A DNA stretch of 32,041 nucleotides from Acidobacteriota bacterium (GTDB taxonomy: Bacteria; Acidobacteriota; Terriglobia; Terriglobales; Acidobacteriaceae), in NCBI GenBank assembly GCA_021803035.1, contig JAJZME010000079.1, positions 1-32,041 of the forward strand, given 5' to 3'. The position numbers and the translations under genes were made by a program. Within the stretch, counting starts at the first letter, position 1. Every line of letters starts with the position of its first letter. The notes under the pieces were generated by a model. That model had not been told where the DNA came from. It saw only the letters and a list, made by a program, of their open reading frames with translations, and did no database searches. Positions 7,883 to 16,961 of this stretch are shown here, piece after piece.

Positions 7883-9313
7883 ATGTCCAACGAGTACCGC
7901 AATTTTCTCGCGCTGTCCTATGACGAGCTCGAGGAGCTTAACCTACAGGCCAAGAGTGACCGTATGAACCGCGTCCCGGCCGACGAAATTCGCGAAAAGC
8001 GGCTGAAGTATCTGGCAGATGAAAAGCGGATCAAGGCCGTTACCGTGCTGTTTTCCGACCTTGAGGGACGCCTCCACCTGCTGGATTACGACAAGAAGTT
8101 TCTGCTCGGCTCCTACGAGAACCTGACCTTTGACGGATCGTCGATCCGCGGCTTTACGGCGCAGAAAGAAAGTGACCTGCGCCTGGGCATCGACTGGACC
8201 TCCTTTTACTGGGTCCCCGCCGATGTCTTCGGCACCGGCAAAGTGCTGGTCTTTGGCGATGTCATCGACAAGGACGGCTCCCAGTACTCGGGCGACCTGC
8301 GCGGCGTGCTCAAGAACTATGCCGAAAAGCTCTTCAACGAGAAGAAGTACACGCTGAATGCGTCGGCTGAGATTGAGGGCTTCCTCTTCGCCGGCAAGGA
8401 TGCGGAGCGCAAATACCACGAGACGCGCAAATTTGAGTTCATCAACTCCGGCGGCTACTATCACGTTCTTCCGCTTGATCCTCTGCGCGCATTTATTGAC
8501 ACTGCGGCCGAAGTGCAGCGCGCCATGGGCTTCAAGAACGAGAAGGACCACCCCGAAGTCGCGCCTAGCCAGTTCGAGATCAACTTCAGCTACGCCGAAG
8601 CGGTCGCGGCTGCCGATCAGATCCAGCTTTACAAGCTGCTTTGCCGCCAGATCGCCAACAATATGGGCTACACGGCCTGCTTCCTGCCCAAGCCGATCGT
8701 GGGCGTCAACGGCAGCGGCATGCACACCAACGTTTCCGTTTCTGAGGGCAAGACCAACCTCTTCTGGGACGAGAAGGGCGAGGAAAAGCTCTCCAAGTTT
8801 GGCTGGGACTTCCTGGACCGCATTCTGAGCCACGCGCTCGATCTGTGCCTCGTCTTCAACTCCAGCGTCAACGCCTATCGCCGGCTTGACCCGCACTTCG
8901 AGGCGCCCAATCAGATCCGCGCTTCGGCGACGGACCGCGGCGCCATGATCCGCGTGCCCATCGGCAACCACCGCTCCATGCGCACGGAAGTCCGCGCGGT
9001 TGCGCCCGATGCCAACCCGTACCTGACGCTCTATGGCATCTTCAAGACCGGACTCGATGGCACCATTGCGAAGGTCAAGGACCTGCGGGCCGGTGGACGC
9101 TATCTGCCCGACAACATTCAGAAGGCCATCGACGATTTCAAGGACTCCAAGTGGATTGCGGAGATCCTTGGCCCCGACGTCCAGGGCCGCTATGTGGATC
9201 TGAAGCAGGCCGCCGCCAACCGCTCGCCCCGCGAGCTCGGAACCATCGTCAAGGATTCCGAAGTGCAGTTCCACCACGCCGTTTACAACCAGTCGCTCTG
9301 GAACCTGTTCTAA
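7883..9313 (+). CDS. glnA: Glutamine synthetase, type I family, without adenylylation site
   Basis: 476 residues, catalysing ATP-dependent amidation of glutamate with ammonia. The beta-grasp strand is GSYENLTFDGSSIRGF. Metal and substrate residues are seen in SAEIEGFLF, GGYYHVLP, EVAPSQFEINF, the ATP-loop-like NGSGMHTNVSV, NAYRRLDPHFEAPNQI, and RVPIGNHRSMRTEVRAVAPDANPYL. The region where enterobacterial enzymes carry the adenylylated tyrosine (NLYDLP) reads instead GGRYLPDNI, so GlnE-type control is unlikely. AGAAGGAG lies about 7 nt before the ATG. An intrinsic terminator follows, so it is probably monocistronic. Confidence 0.92.
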   Translation: MSNEYRNFLALSYDELEELNLQAKSDRMNRVPADEIREKRLKYLADEKRIKAVTVLFSDLEGRLHLLDYDKKFLLGSYENLTFDGSSIRGFTAQKESDLRLGIDWTSFYWVPADVFGTGKVLVFGDVIDKDGSQYSGDLRGVLKNYAEKLFNEKKYTLNASAEIEGFLFAGKDAERKYHETRKFEFINSGGYYHVLPLDPLRAFIDTAAEVQRAMGFKNEKDHPEVAPSQFEINFSYAEAVAAADQIQLYKLLCRQIANNMGYTACFLPKPIVGVNGSGMHTNVSVSEGKTNLFWDEKGEEKLSKFGWDFLDRILSHALDLCLVFNSSVNAYRRLDPHFEAPNQIRASATDRGAMIRVPIGNHRSMRTEVRAVAPDANPYLTLYGIFKTGLDGTIAKVKDLRAGGRYLPDNIQKAIDDFKDSKWIAEILGPDVQGRYVDLKQAAANRSPRELGTIVKDSEVQFHHAVYNQSLWNLF

Positions 9314-9339
9314 GCGGACTGCCCAGGCAGAATCAACTC

Positions 9340-9376
9340 AGCGGCGCGCCCTTGAACGGTCGCGCCGCTGCTTTTT
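9340..9376 (+). terminator. Intrinsic terminator of glnA
   Basis: A perfect 9-bp stem, AGCGGCGCG (9340-9348) with CGCGCCGCT (9361-9369), has a 12-nt loop and is followed by GCTTTTT. It begins 27 bp after the glnA stop codon. Confidence 0.88.
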
Positions 9377-9522
9377 GTGCCCGGTGCAGCAGACAGTCCC
9401 GAGCCCGGATCCGGCAAACAGCAGCCCATCAGCAGCCCGATGCCGGCCTATCCCGGCGGCGCGCCCTGTGGTGTACACTTTCTCTTCGCGCCGGACGCGC
9501 ACTGCGGCGTTGCGGCCTGGGT

Positions 9523-9559
9523 GGACAGGCAGAAACAGCTTCCAGCCGCCAGCCTGTCC
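9523..9559. repeat. Hairpin with 8-bp perfect stem and conserved loop, copy 2
   Basis: GGACAGGC at 9523-9530 pairs with GCCTGTCC at 9552-9559. The 21-nt loop contains CAGCTTCCAGCCGCC (9536-9550), identical to the loop core of the hairpin at 1949-1994 while the stem sequence differs. CAGCTTCCAGC at 9536-9546 is also an exact inverted repeat of 9630-9640, which covers the probable recX start. The rest of the 324-bp glnA-recX gap holds no coding frame that I trust. Confidence 0.5.
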
Positions 9560-9637
9560 TCTCGAACTTCAGCCGGGAACCAATCAAGGCCTGCCTCCAG
9601 CCCAATAAGCTGGGAGCCGGGAGTTAGGAGCTGGAAG

Positions 9638-10186
9638 CTGCCTTTCAAATCCAAGCCACGCGAACCGCTCAACGAGACGGGCCTTTACGACTACGCCGTG
9701 AAATCCCTGGGCCGCCACATGCGCACGGAAGCCGAGCTGCGCCGCCTGATGCAGCGCCGCGTGGACCCGGGCGAGCGCGGCGAGCTGGTCATCGCCGTTG
9801 TCCTGGCGCGGCTCAAGGAGAACGGCTACCTCAACGACGCCGCCTTTGCCGAGACCTACACCCGCCTGCGCCAGGAAAACGAGAAACTGGGCGCCCGCCG
9901 CGTGCGCCAGGACCTGCGCCAGAAGGGCGTGCGCCCGGAGCTGATCGCCGAAACCGTCGGCGCCCGCTACGAGCAGGCCGACGAAGAAGCGCTGGCTCGC
10001 GCCCACCTGGAGCGCAAGCGCATCGGCAAGCCGCAAAACCAGAAAGAGACCGTGCGCGTCATGCGCCGCCTGGTGGCGGCCGGCTTCTCCACTGGCGTCA
10101 TCTACAAGATCCTCCGCCAGTGGGACGTGCCCGGCGAGGCGCTGTCGGCCCTGGACAATCTGGAGGCGGAGCCGCGCGAAGAATAA
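9638..10186 (+). CDS. recX: RecX-family regulator of RecA
   Basis: About 182 residues. The core YDYAVKSLGRHMRTEAELRR and repeated three-helix modules (LKENGYLNDAAFAETYTRLR; LGARRVRQDLRQKGVRPELI; RRLVAAGFSTGVIYKIL) are RecX signatures. RecX binds RecA filaments and restrains recombination and SOS activity. No ATG or GTG lies near the expected N-terminus. The frame runs open far upstream, but an AGGAG at 9626-9630 sits 7 nt before an in-frame CTG at 9638, giving a normal RecX length; I chose that start. The ribosome-binding region lies within GCTGGAAGCTG, complementary to an element about 90 nt upstream, so the start may be occluded in the mRNA. recA is not in the window. Confidence 0.82.
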   Translation: MPFKSKPREPLNETGLYDYAVKSLGRHMRTEAELRRLMQRRVDPGERGELVIAVVLARLKENGYLNDAAFAETYTRLRQENEKLGARRVRQDLRQKGVRPELIAETVGARYEQADEEALARAHLERKRIGKPQNQKETVRVMRRLVAAGFSTGVIYKILRQWDVPGEALSALDNLEAEPREE

Positions 10187-10216
10187 GACCGGCCCGCGGA
10201 TTTCCCAAACCCCTGG

Positions 10217-10522
10217 CTAAGCGCGCGGCGCCTTGACTGCAATGATCTCCAGCGGGTCAACCCGCGGCGGGTCTGCCAGCAGCTCGTCGGCCTTGGCAAA
10301 CAGGGCCTTCGCAATAGCTCCTGTCAGGTGCGCTTTTCTGCCCTCCTCATCCTCAAACGTGTCGAAGATACCGAATCTCCCCGCGCCCAGCTTCATCGCG
10401 TACCAGCCTACGGTGCCGGCCTCCTGTGCGGCCAGCGGCAGGGCCGACTTCAGGAACTCCTCAACCTCCGTTTCTTTTCCCGCCTTGGCGTGCAGCATCG
10501 CAAACAAGGCAAACTTCTCCAT
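10217..10522 (-). CDS. Small ABM-domain monooxygenase-like protein (YgiN/antibiotic biosynthesis monooxygenase family)
   Basis: 101 residues forming a single dimeric ferredoxin-like alpha/beta barrel. Recognisable segments are FALFAMLHAKAGKETEVEEFLKSA, the central GTVGWYAMKL, FGIFDTFEDEEGRKAHLTG and a C-terminal strand. Family members oxidise quinols or act on polyketides, or have no known substrate. The frame opens further upstream at 10558, but AGGAGGG lies 5-6 nt before the ATG at 10522, so I use that start. It converges with recX and is divergent from alaS. Confidence 0.8.
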   Translation of the reverse strand: MEKFALFAMLHAKAGKETEVEEFLKSALPLAAQEAGTVGWYAMKLGAGRFGIFDTFEDEEGRKAHLTGAIAKALFAKADELLADPPRVDPLEIIAVKAPRA

Positions 10523-10713
10523 TGTGCCCTCCTGTCGTCTCGTTTCGTTTCGCTCCATCCATCAGATGCATGTTTTGCGGTGCGGTTTTCCAGCGGCCGT
10601 CATTTCCCCAATCTTTGAATGTGAGCCCGCGCCATTGCCGTTCGGCCAGCGGCGGATGACCCGTCATGCCCGCCCGCGCACCCGGCCGGATGCGCCGCAA
10701 CCCGTTGCCCAAT

Positions 10714-10719
10714 TACACT
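10714..10719 (+). promoter_or_regulatory. -10-like hexamer directly upstream of alaS
   Basis: TACACT ends 9 nt before the alaS ATG, which has no Shine-Dalgarno sequence. Transcription would start at or a few bases before the ATG, implying a leaderless mRNA. No convincing -35 element is visible. Confidence 0.35.
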
Positions 10720-10728
10720 AATAACGTC

Positions 10729-13458
10729 ATGCAACCCCGCACAGGAAACGAGATACGCGAGCTGTTTCTGCGCTTTTTTGAGTCGAAGGGGCACCGCCGT
10801 GTGCACTCTTCCTCGCTGGTGCCTGCCAACGATCCCACGCTGTTGTTCACCAACGCCGGCATGAACCAGTTCAAGGACCTTTTCCTTGGCGCCGAAAGGC
10901 GCGACTACGCCCGCGCCACCACCTCGCAAAAGTGCGTCCGCGCCGGTGGCAAGCATAACGACCTTGAAAATGTGGGCTTTACCCGCCGCCATCACACCTT
11001 CTTCGAGATGCTGGGCAACTTCAGCTTCGGCGACTACTTCAAGCGCGACGCCATCAAGTTCGCCTGGGAACTGGTCACCAGTCCCGAGTGGTTCGGCATC
11101 CCCGAAGACCGGCTCTACGTGACCATCTTTGAAGGCGCCGAGAGCGTGCCCCGCGACAACGAGGCCGAGCAGTACTGGATCGAGGCCGGCGTACCCCAAG
11201 ACCGCATCTTCGAATACGGCCTCAAGGACAACTTCTGGCAGATGGGCGAAACCGGCCCCTGCGGCCCCTGCTCGGAGATCTTCTACGACATGGGCATCGA
11301 AGCCGCCGAGACTTCCGGTGTCGACAAGCCCTTCGGCCAGGACGAAGCCCGCTACGTCGAAATCTGGAACCTGGTCTTCATGCAGTTCGACCGCTCGGCA
11401 ATTATGGATGCGGCTGGCAAAACCACCGGCTACAAGCTCACCCCGCTGCCCAAGCCCTCCATCGACACCGGCATGGGCCTGGAGCGCGTGGCCGCCGCGC
11501 TGCAAGGCAAGGTCAGCAACTTTGAGACGGATCTGTTTACGCCGTTGATCGAGCGTGCCGAAGAACTCACCGGCAAGCGCGCCAGCGAGGCAGAGTTGGA
11601 ACAGGAGAGCCGCAGTGCCGACGAGGTGGCTGCCAGCCTGCGCATCATCGCCGACCACTCGCGTGCCGCCACGTTCCTCATCAGCGACGGCGTGCTGCCG
11701 TCCAACGAGGGCCGCGGCTACGTGCTGCGCAAAATCATGCGCCGCGCCATCCGCCATGGCCGGCTGCTCGGGCAGGAAAAGCCATTCCTCAATCAGATGG
11801 TTTTTGCCGTCCGCGATTTGATGCAGGGAGCTTATCCGGAGCTGAGGGACTCGGCCGACCGCGTATCGAAAGTTGTCGAGGCCGAAGAGAAGCAATTCGA
11901 TCGCGTGCTCAAGATCGGCCTGACGCGGCTCAACGAGGAATTACAGGGCGGCTTCACCGGCGACAAGGCTTTCCATCTCTACGAAACCTTTGGCCTCCCG
12001 CTCGACTTCATGGTCGACGCCGCAAGAGATCATGGCATCGCCTTCGACATGGACGGCTTCGAGCGCGCCCGCGCCGAAGAGCAGGCCCGCGCCCGCGCCA
12101 GTTGGAAGGGTGGCAGCCAGAAGACCGCCAGTCCCGCCTTCCGCGATCTGCCGCGCACCGATTTCGAGGGCTACCGCCAGCTCAACTCCGCCAACTGCGA
12201 GGTTCTCGCCATTGTGCGCGGCGGCCACGGCGTTCCCGCCGCCGGCACTGGAGAGAAAGTCGAAATCGTCCTCGATCACACCAGCTTTTACGGCGACTCC
12301 GGCGGCCAGATTGGTGATACCGGCTGGTTCACCTCGGCCGACGCCAACGAGACCATCGCCGAAATCACCGGCTGCGTTCTCCCCGTGCAGGGCGTGCGCG
12401 CGCACCAGGCCGTGCTCCGCCGCCCGCTGGCCGTGGGTGACCGCATCAACACTGTCGTCGACGGCGCGCGGCGCGACGCCATCCGCCGCAACCACACCGG
12501 CACGCACCTGCTCCACGCGGCGCTGCGCCAGGTGCTGGGTACGCACGTCAAGCAGGCCGGCTCGCTCGTCGATCCCACGCGCCTGCGCTTCGATTTTTCC
12601 CACTTCGCGCAGGTGGCCGACGAGGAGTTGCAGGAGATTGAGGACATCGTTAACCGCGAAGTGCTGGCCAACGCGCGCGTCGAAACCCTGGTAGACGTGC
12701 CCATCGACGTGGCCGTGAACGAGTACCACGCCATGGCCCTGTTCGGCGAAAAATACGGCGACAAGGTGCGCGTGGTCAAGCTCTCCGATGGCTTTTCCAC
12801 CGAGCTGTGTGGCGGCACGCACACCTCAGCCACCGGCGAAATCGGCCTCTTCAAGCTCACCAGCGAAGGCGCGGTTTCGTCCGGCGTGCGCCGCATTGAG
12901 GCCATCAGCGGCCTGGGCTCGCTCGACACCTTCCGCCGCGACTTTGCCGTGGCGCAACTGGCTGCGCAGATTGCGCCTTCAGCCAACGGCAATCTTGCTG
13001 ACTCGCTGCGCGCTAGGCTTGCCGGCCAGGAAGACGAGCTGAAGCGTCTGCGCCGCGAGCTGGACGAGATGCGCATGAAATCCGCCGCCGGCTCGCTCGA
13101 CGATGCCGTAGCGCACGCCGTCGAGGTCAAGGGCGTCAAGGTGCTCGTGCATCGCGCCGACAATCTGGAGCGCGGCCAGTTGCGCACGCTCGTCGACAAT
13201 CTCAAGCAGAAGGCCGGCGAAGGTGTCGTGGTGCTGGCCTCCGCGCAGCCCGAGGGCAAGGTGGCGCTGATTGCCGGCGTTACGCCGGGGCTGGTCAAGC
13301 GCATCCAGGCCGGCAAGCTGGTGGGCGCCGTCGCCAGGCGCGTGGGCGGCTCCGGCGGCGGCAAGCCGGAGATTGCCGAAGCCGGCGGCAAGGATCAGGC
13401 GCAGATTGACGCCGCGCTTGCGGCCGCGCCCGCGATTGTGGCCGAGCTGCTGGGCTAA
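10729..13458 (+). CDS. alaS: Alanyl-tRNA synthetase
   Basis: 909 residues from the ATG at 10729; an in-frame upstream ATG at 10666 would add 21 residues that do not look like the family's N-terminus. The class II catalytic core begins at [24 protein letters not shown]. It shows motif 1/2 elements ([20 protein letters not shown]) and motif 3 ([14 protein letters not shown]). The editing domain has HTGTHLLH (about residue 589) and the fourth metal ligand region [13 protein letters not shown] (about 694). A coiled coil ([15 protein letters not shown]) links to the C-terminal C-Ala/DHHA1 domain with [15 protein letters not shown]. All parts needed for charging and for clearing mischarged Ser/Gly are present. 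Confidence 0.96.
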   Translation: MQPRTGNEIRELFLRFFESKGHRRVHSSSLVPANDPTLLFTNAGMNQFKDLFLGAERRDYARATTSQKCVRAGGKHNDLENVGFTRRHHTFFEMLGNFSFGDYFKRDAIKFAWELVTSPEWFGIPEDRLYVTIFEGAESVPRDNEAEQYWIEAGVPQDRIFEYGLKDNFWQMGETGPCGPCSEIFYDMGIEAAETSGVDKPFGQDEARYVEIWNLVFMQFDRSAIMDAAGKTTGYKLTPLPKPSIDTGMGLERVAAALQGKVSNFETDLFTPLIERAEELTGKRASEAELEQESRSADEVAASLRIIADHSRAATFLISDGVLPSNEGRGYVLRKIMRRAIRHGRLLGQEKPFLNQMVFAVRDLMQGAYPELRDSADRVSKVVEAEEKQFDRVLKIGLTRLNEELQGGFTGDKAFHLYETFGLPLDFMVDAARDHGIAFDMDGFERARAEEQARARASWKGGSQKTASPAFRDLPRTDFEGYRQLNSANCEVLAIVRGGHGVPAAGTGEKVEIVLDHTSFYGDSGGQIGDTGWFTSADANETIAEITGCVLPVQGVRAHQAVLRRPLAVGDRINTVVDGARRDAIRRNHTGTHLLHAALRQVLGTHVKQAGSLVDPTRLRFDFSHFAQVADEELQEIEDIVNREVLANARVETLVDVPIDVAVNEYHAMALFGEKYGDKVRVVKLSDGFSTELCGGTHTSATGEIGLFKLTSEGAVSSGVRRIEAISGLGSLDTFRRDFAVAQLAAQIAPSANGNLADSLRARLAGQEDELKRLRRELDEMRMKSAAGSLDDAVAHAVEVKGVKVLVHRADNLERGQLRTLVDNLKQKAGEGVVVLASAQPEGKVALIAGVTPGLVKRIQAGKLVGAVARRVGGSGGGKPEIAEAGGKDQAQIDAALAAAPAIVAELLG

Positions 13459-13511
13459 TCTCTCAGAGCGGCATGCGCGGCGGAAGTGGCCATCTCCGCC
13501 GCGGCACGCTT

Positions 13512-13517
13512 TAATCT
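13512..13517 (+). promoter_or_regulatory. -10-like hexamer directly upstream of mutY
   Basis: TAATCT (overlapping TTTAAT at 13510-13515) ends 6 nt before the mutY ATG, which has no Shine-Dalgarno sequence. This suggests a leaderless transcript initiated in the 65-bp alaS-mutY gap. Confidence 0.35.
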
Positions 13518-13523
13518 GTGTCT

Positions 13524-14654
<1,131 letters not shown>

Positions 14655-14666
14655 CGGCCGGCCGCC

Positions 14667-14924
14667 TCAGTAGTAATCCGCGCAGCTCATGTAGTAGCCG
14701 CACCCGGCGCAGATCAGCTTGCAGCGATGGCCGGTGAGGCGGCTTCCGCAGTTGGGGCAGATCTGGCTGTGGTGCTCCGCGGCAGGCTCCGAAGAGCCGC
14801 CCGCTTCACCATCTGAGACTGGACCCGGGGGATCGGGTTGAAAATCAATGTCAGGGGCCTGTTGGCGTTCAGACGACACGTCGGACAGATTAGCATGGAA
14901 TAGTAGGCTGCCTGCTACCAACAT
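14667..14924 (-). CDS. Small double-CXXC zinc-ribbon protein
   Basis: About 85 residues. The C-terminal 35 residues are the recognisable part: [15 protein letters not shown] followed by [16 protein letters not shown], with two CxxC knuckles and an extra Cys in each half. The N-terminal half is acidic, Pro/Ser-rich and probably disordered. The start is uncertain: an ATG at 14924 and a TTG at 14948 are both in frame, neither with a good ribosome-binding site, and a GTG at about 14882 is possible. I recall similar short SCADYY-ending proteins from acidobacterial genomes, but no function is known to me. It is convergent with mutY and ends 13 bp after it. Confidence 0.6.
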   Translation of the reverse strand: MLVAGSLLFHANLSDVSSERQQAPDIDFQPDPPGPVSDGEAGGSSEPAAEHHSQICPNCGSRLTGHRCKLICAGCGYYMSCADYY

Positions 14925-15024
14925 CCCGGCAGGGGCCTTTTGCTTCAACTCTTTGTGGGCGCCCGGTCTTCCCCACGCGGCGCGCTCTTAACCACGATCC
15001 CCAACCACCCCCCAAGGAGGAACA

Positions 15025-15456
15025 ATGGCTAGCAAGGCAAGTGCGGTTTGGACAGGTTCACTGAAGGAAGGCAAGGGCACCATCTCGACGGCGACAGGCG
15101 TGTTGAACAACGCCAACTACTCTTTCGCCACTCGTTTCGAAGGCGCCAGCTCGGGCACCACACCCGAGGAACTGATCGCCGCGGCTCATGCCAGTTGCTT
15201 CTCGATGGCTCTGGGAGCACAGCTGGGCGGCTCCGGCCTGACCCCGGAAAGCATTGAGACGCACGCGGCCGTAACCCTGGCCAAGACAGATGGCGGCTTC
15301 GCCGTAACCAAGATCGCTTTGACGAGCACCGCCAAGGTCCCCGGCGCCAGCCAGGAAGTCTTTGACAAGGCTGCCGCCGACGCCAAGGGCGGCTGCCCGA
15401 TTTCGAAGCTCTTCGCCAACAACACCGAAATTACCCTCGAAGCCAAATTGGTCTAG
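15025..15456 (+). CDS. OsmC/Ohr-family peroxidase
   Basis: 143 residues. The two redox cysteines of the family are present: Cys58 in AAAHASCFSMAL and Cys124 in KGGCPISKLF. The N-terminal half has the strands ASAVWTGSLKEGKGTIS and SFATRFEG. The spacing and the GTTPEELIAAAHASCFSMAL block fit the OsmC branch, which reduces organic hydroperoxides using dihydrolipoamide-type donors in the cytoplasm. A strong AAGGAGGAACA Shine-Dalgarno precedes the ATG, and an intrinsic terminator follows, so it is probably a single-gene unit. Confidence 0.92.
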   Translation: MASKASAVWTGSLKEGKGTISTATGVLNNANYSFATRFEGASSGTTPEELIAAAHASCFSMALGAQLGGSGLTPESIETHAAVTLAKTDGGFAVTKIALTSTAKVPGASQEVFDKAAADAKGGCPISKLFANNTEITLEAKLV

Positions 15457-15477
15457 GCCCGGCCAGAGAACAACAAT

Positions 15478-15523
15478 GGGGCGCACGGCCGGCATTTTCC
15501 CGGCGTGCGCCCCGGTTCGTTTT
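15478..15523 (+). terminator. Intrinsic terminator of the OsmC-like gene
   Basis: GGGGCGCACG (15478-15487) pairs perfectly with CGTGCGCCCC (15504-15513), followed by GGTTCGTTTT. It lies between convergent genes, 51 bp before the stop of the response regulator, so it may serve both. Confidence 0.75.
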
Positions 15524-15574
15524 GCCCCCGTGGCGGGATTTCATCGCCCCTGCGCCGTGCTTCCCGGCGCAATG

Positions 15575-16342
15575 TCAGGCAGGGGGCGGGTAAGCGTCGC
15601 CCGCCGATCCCGCCGGCGTATCCTTGCCGCCCACCATGGGTGCCTCCTCGGCAAATCGATAGCCTACGCAGGTATCCGTCAACAGGTATTGCGGATTGGC
15701 CGGGTCGTCCTCGATCTTCTTGCGCAACTGGCGAACGAAGGTGCGCAGATAATCCACCTCCTGGCGGTACTGCGCGCCCCAGATGGAGGTGAGCAGCTTG
15801 CCGTGGGTCACGGCGCGCCCGGCGTGGGCCATCAGGTAGTAGAGGATCTCGTATTCCTTGGGCGTCAGCCGGACGGGCTGCCCGGCTTTCGTCACCACTC
15901 TGCGCGTCGGCTGCACCTCGATCTCGCCAATGGTGATGGGCAGATCCTCGGGCCGCTCCGGCGTCCGGGCACGGCGCACCGCCGAGCGGATGCGGGCCAG
16001 GCACTCGCGGAAGCTGAAGGGCTTGGTGATGTAATCGTCCGCGCCGCGTTCCAGAGCATCCACCTTGTCCTGCTCGTCGTCGCGCACCGTCAGCATCAGG
16101 ATGGGCAGCCGCGGCGCCAGCGCGCGCAGCCGCTCCAGCGTCTTCATGCCGCCGATGCCGGGCATGTTGATGTCCAGCAGAACCACGTCGAAGTTGTCCG
16201 ACCGGATCAAGTGCAGCGCTTCTTCGCCGCGCGCGGCTTCCACAACTGTGATGCCCAGTTCCTGCAGCGGCAGCCGCAACGACCGGCGTATGGCAGGCTC
16301 GTCGTCCACCAGCAGAACCCGGATGCTCTTCTCGCTGTTCAA
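15575..16342 (-). CDS. OmpR/KdpE-type response regulator (orphan)
   Basis: 255 residues. The receiver domain has the acidic pair Asp13/Asp14, the phospho-acceptor Asp57 in VVLLDINMPG, Thr85 and Lys107 (YITKPF). The winged-helix output domain includes RLTPKEYEILYYLMAHAGRA and YLRTFVRQLRKKIE, closest in style to KdpE. A Gly/Pro-rich tail of about 25 residues (after GYRFAEE) is extra. Translation starts at TTG (16342-16340), with AAGGAG 7 nt upstream. No histidine kinase or kdp gene is adjacent. It is divergent from the porin gene across a 619-bp gap, which recalls regulator-porin pairs and suggests, but does not show, control of that porin. Confidence 0.88.
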   Translation of the reverse strand: MNSEKSIRVLLVDDEPAIRRSLRLPLQELGITVVEAARGEEALHLIRSDNFDVVLLDINMPGIGGMKTLERLRALAPRLPILMLTVRDDEQDKVDALERGADDYITKPFSFRECLARIRSAVRRARTPERPEDLPITIGEIEVQPTRRVVTKAGQPVRLTPKEYEILYYLMAHAGRAVTHGKLLTSIWGAQYRQEVDYLRTFVRQLRKKIEDDPANPQYLLTDTCVGYRFAEEAPMVGGKDTPAGSAGDAYPPPA

Positions 16343-16961
16343 ACTCGAACTCCTTGAGATGCGGTCGGCGAACGCATTCTTTGATGGCTCATTCCGCCGT
16401 CCCGGGCCCGATGGGCTTGGCCGTGCTCGATCGCTGTCTGCATTCCTCGCGAAGAATGCACCCCGGCAAATTCGCCGCCCGGCAGCCAGATAAGTTACCC
16501 GCTAAGTTGCGGCGGCAAGGCGGGAAACTGTGCCCTATAGCAAAGACATTCTCAGGATTGCATAACGGCTGGCAGAAATTCAATTTCCTCGCGCTGAATG
16601 TTGGTCCCGGCCATGCGCAATGAAACGATTGGGCTCTCTTTATGAATTCCTGATGACTGATCTGCGGTGATAGAGATGCCCGGTATACAGGACAATCGAG
16701 CACGGTGTTACGCGGTACGCCGCTGAGCATTCGGCGGAGAACGGCGGGACGCATTGCTGCCGGGTAACTCAGGCACTGCCGGATCTCAGGAGGAAAGACG
16801 ACTCTGTCCGATCTTCAGCAGCAGATCTTCACAAAGCGCTCTGATCTTCTTTACGCGAACCTTAGGAACATTCTGATGTCATCGAATCAGGCTCACAATC
16901 TTGTGATGTCCCTGCATCGCGTGACAAAATCAAAATCCACAATCCAGAAAGGTGAGGCCCG
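16343..16961. promoter_or_regulatory. 619-bp divergent intergenic region (response regulator / porin) with several operator-like repeats
   Basis: No coding frame looks credible here. It contains an AT-rich palindrome GAAATT-C-AATTTC at 16575-16587. GATCTTC occurs three times, starting at 16810, 16824 and 16843, within 40 bp. A 14-bp perfect palindrome TCACAATCTTGTGA lies at 16893-16906, 55 bp before the porin ATG. The porin Shine-Dalgarno is AAAGGTGAGG at about 16948-16957. Which protein binds these sites is unknown. Confidence 0.4.

Noticed and set aside
10600..11895. 431-codon minus-strand open frame inside alaS
   Set aside because: It is antisense to clear alaS motifs, with Gly/Ala/Val/His-rich composition and no recognisable domain.
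16389..16754. 121-codon minus-strand frame in the regulator-porin gap
   Set aside because: It has no ribosome-binding site and no recognisable domain, and it overlaps operator-like repeats; not reported as a gene.
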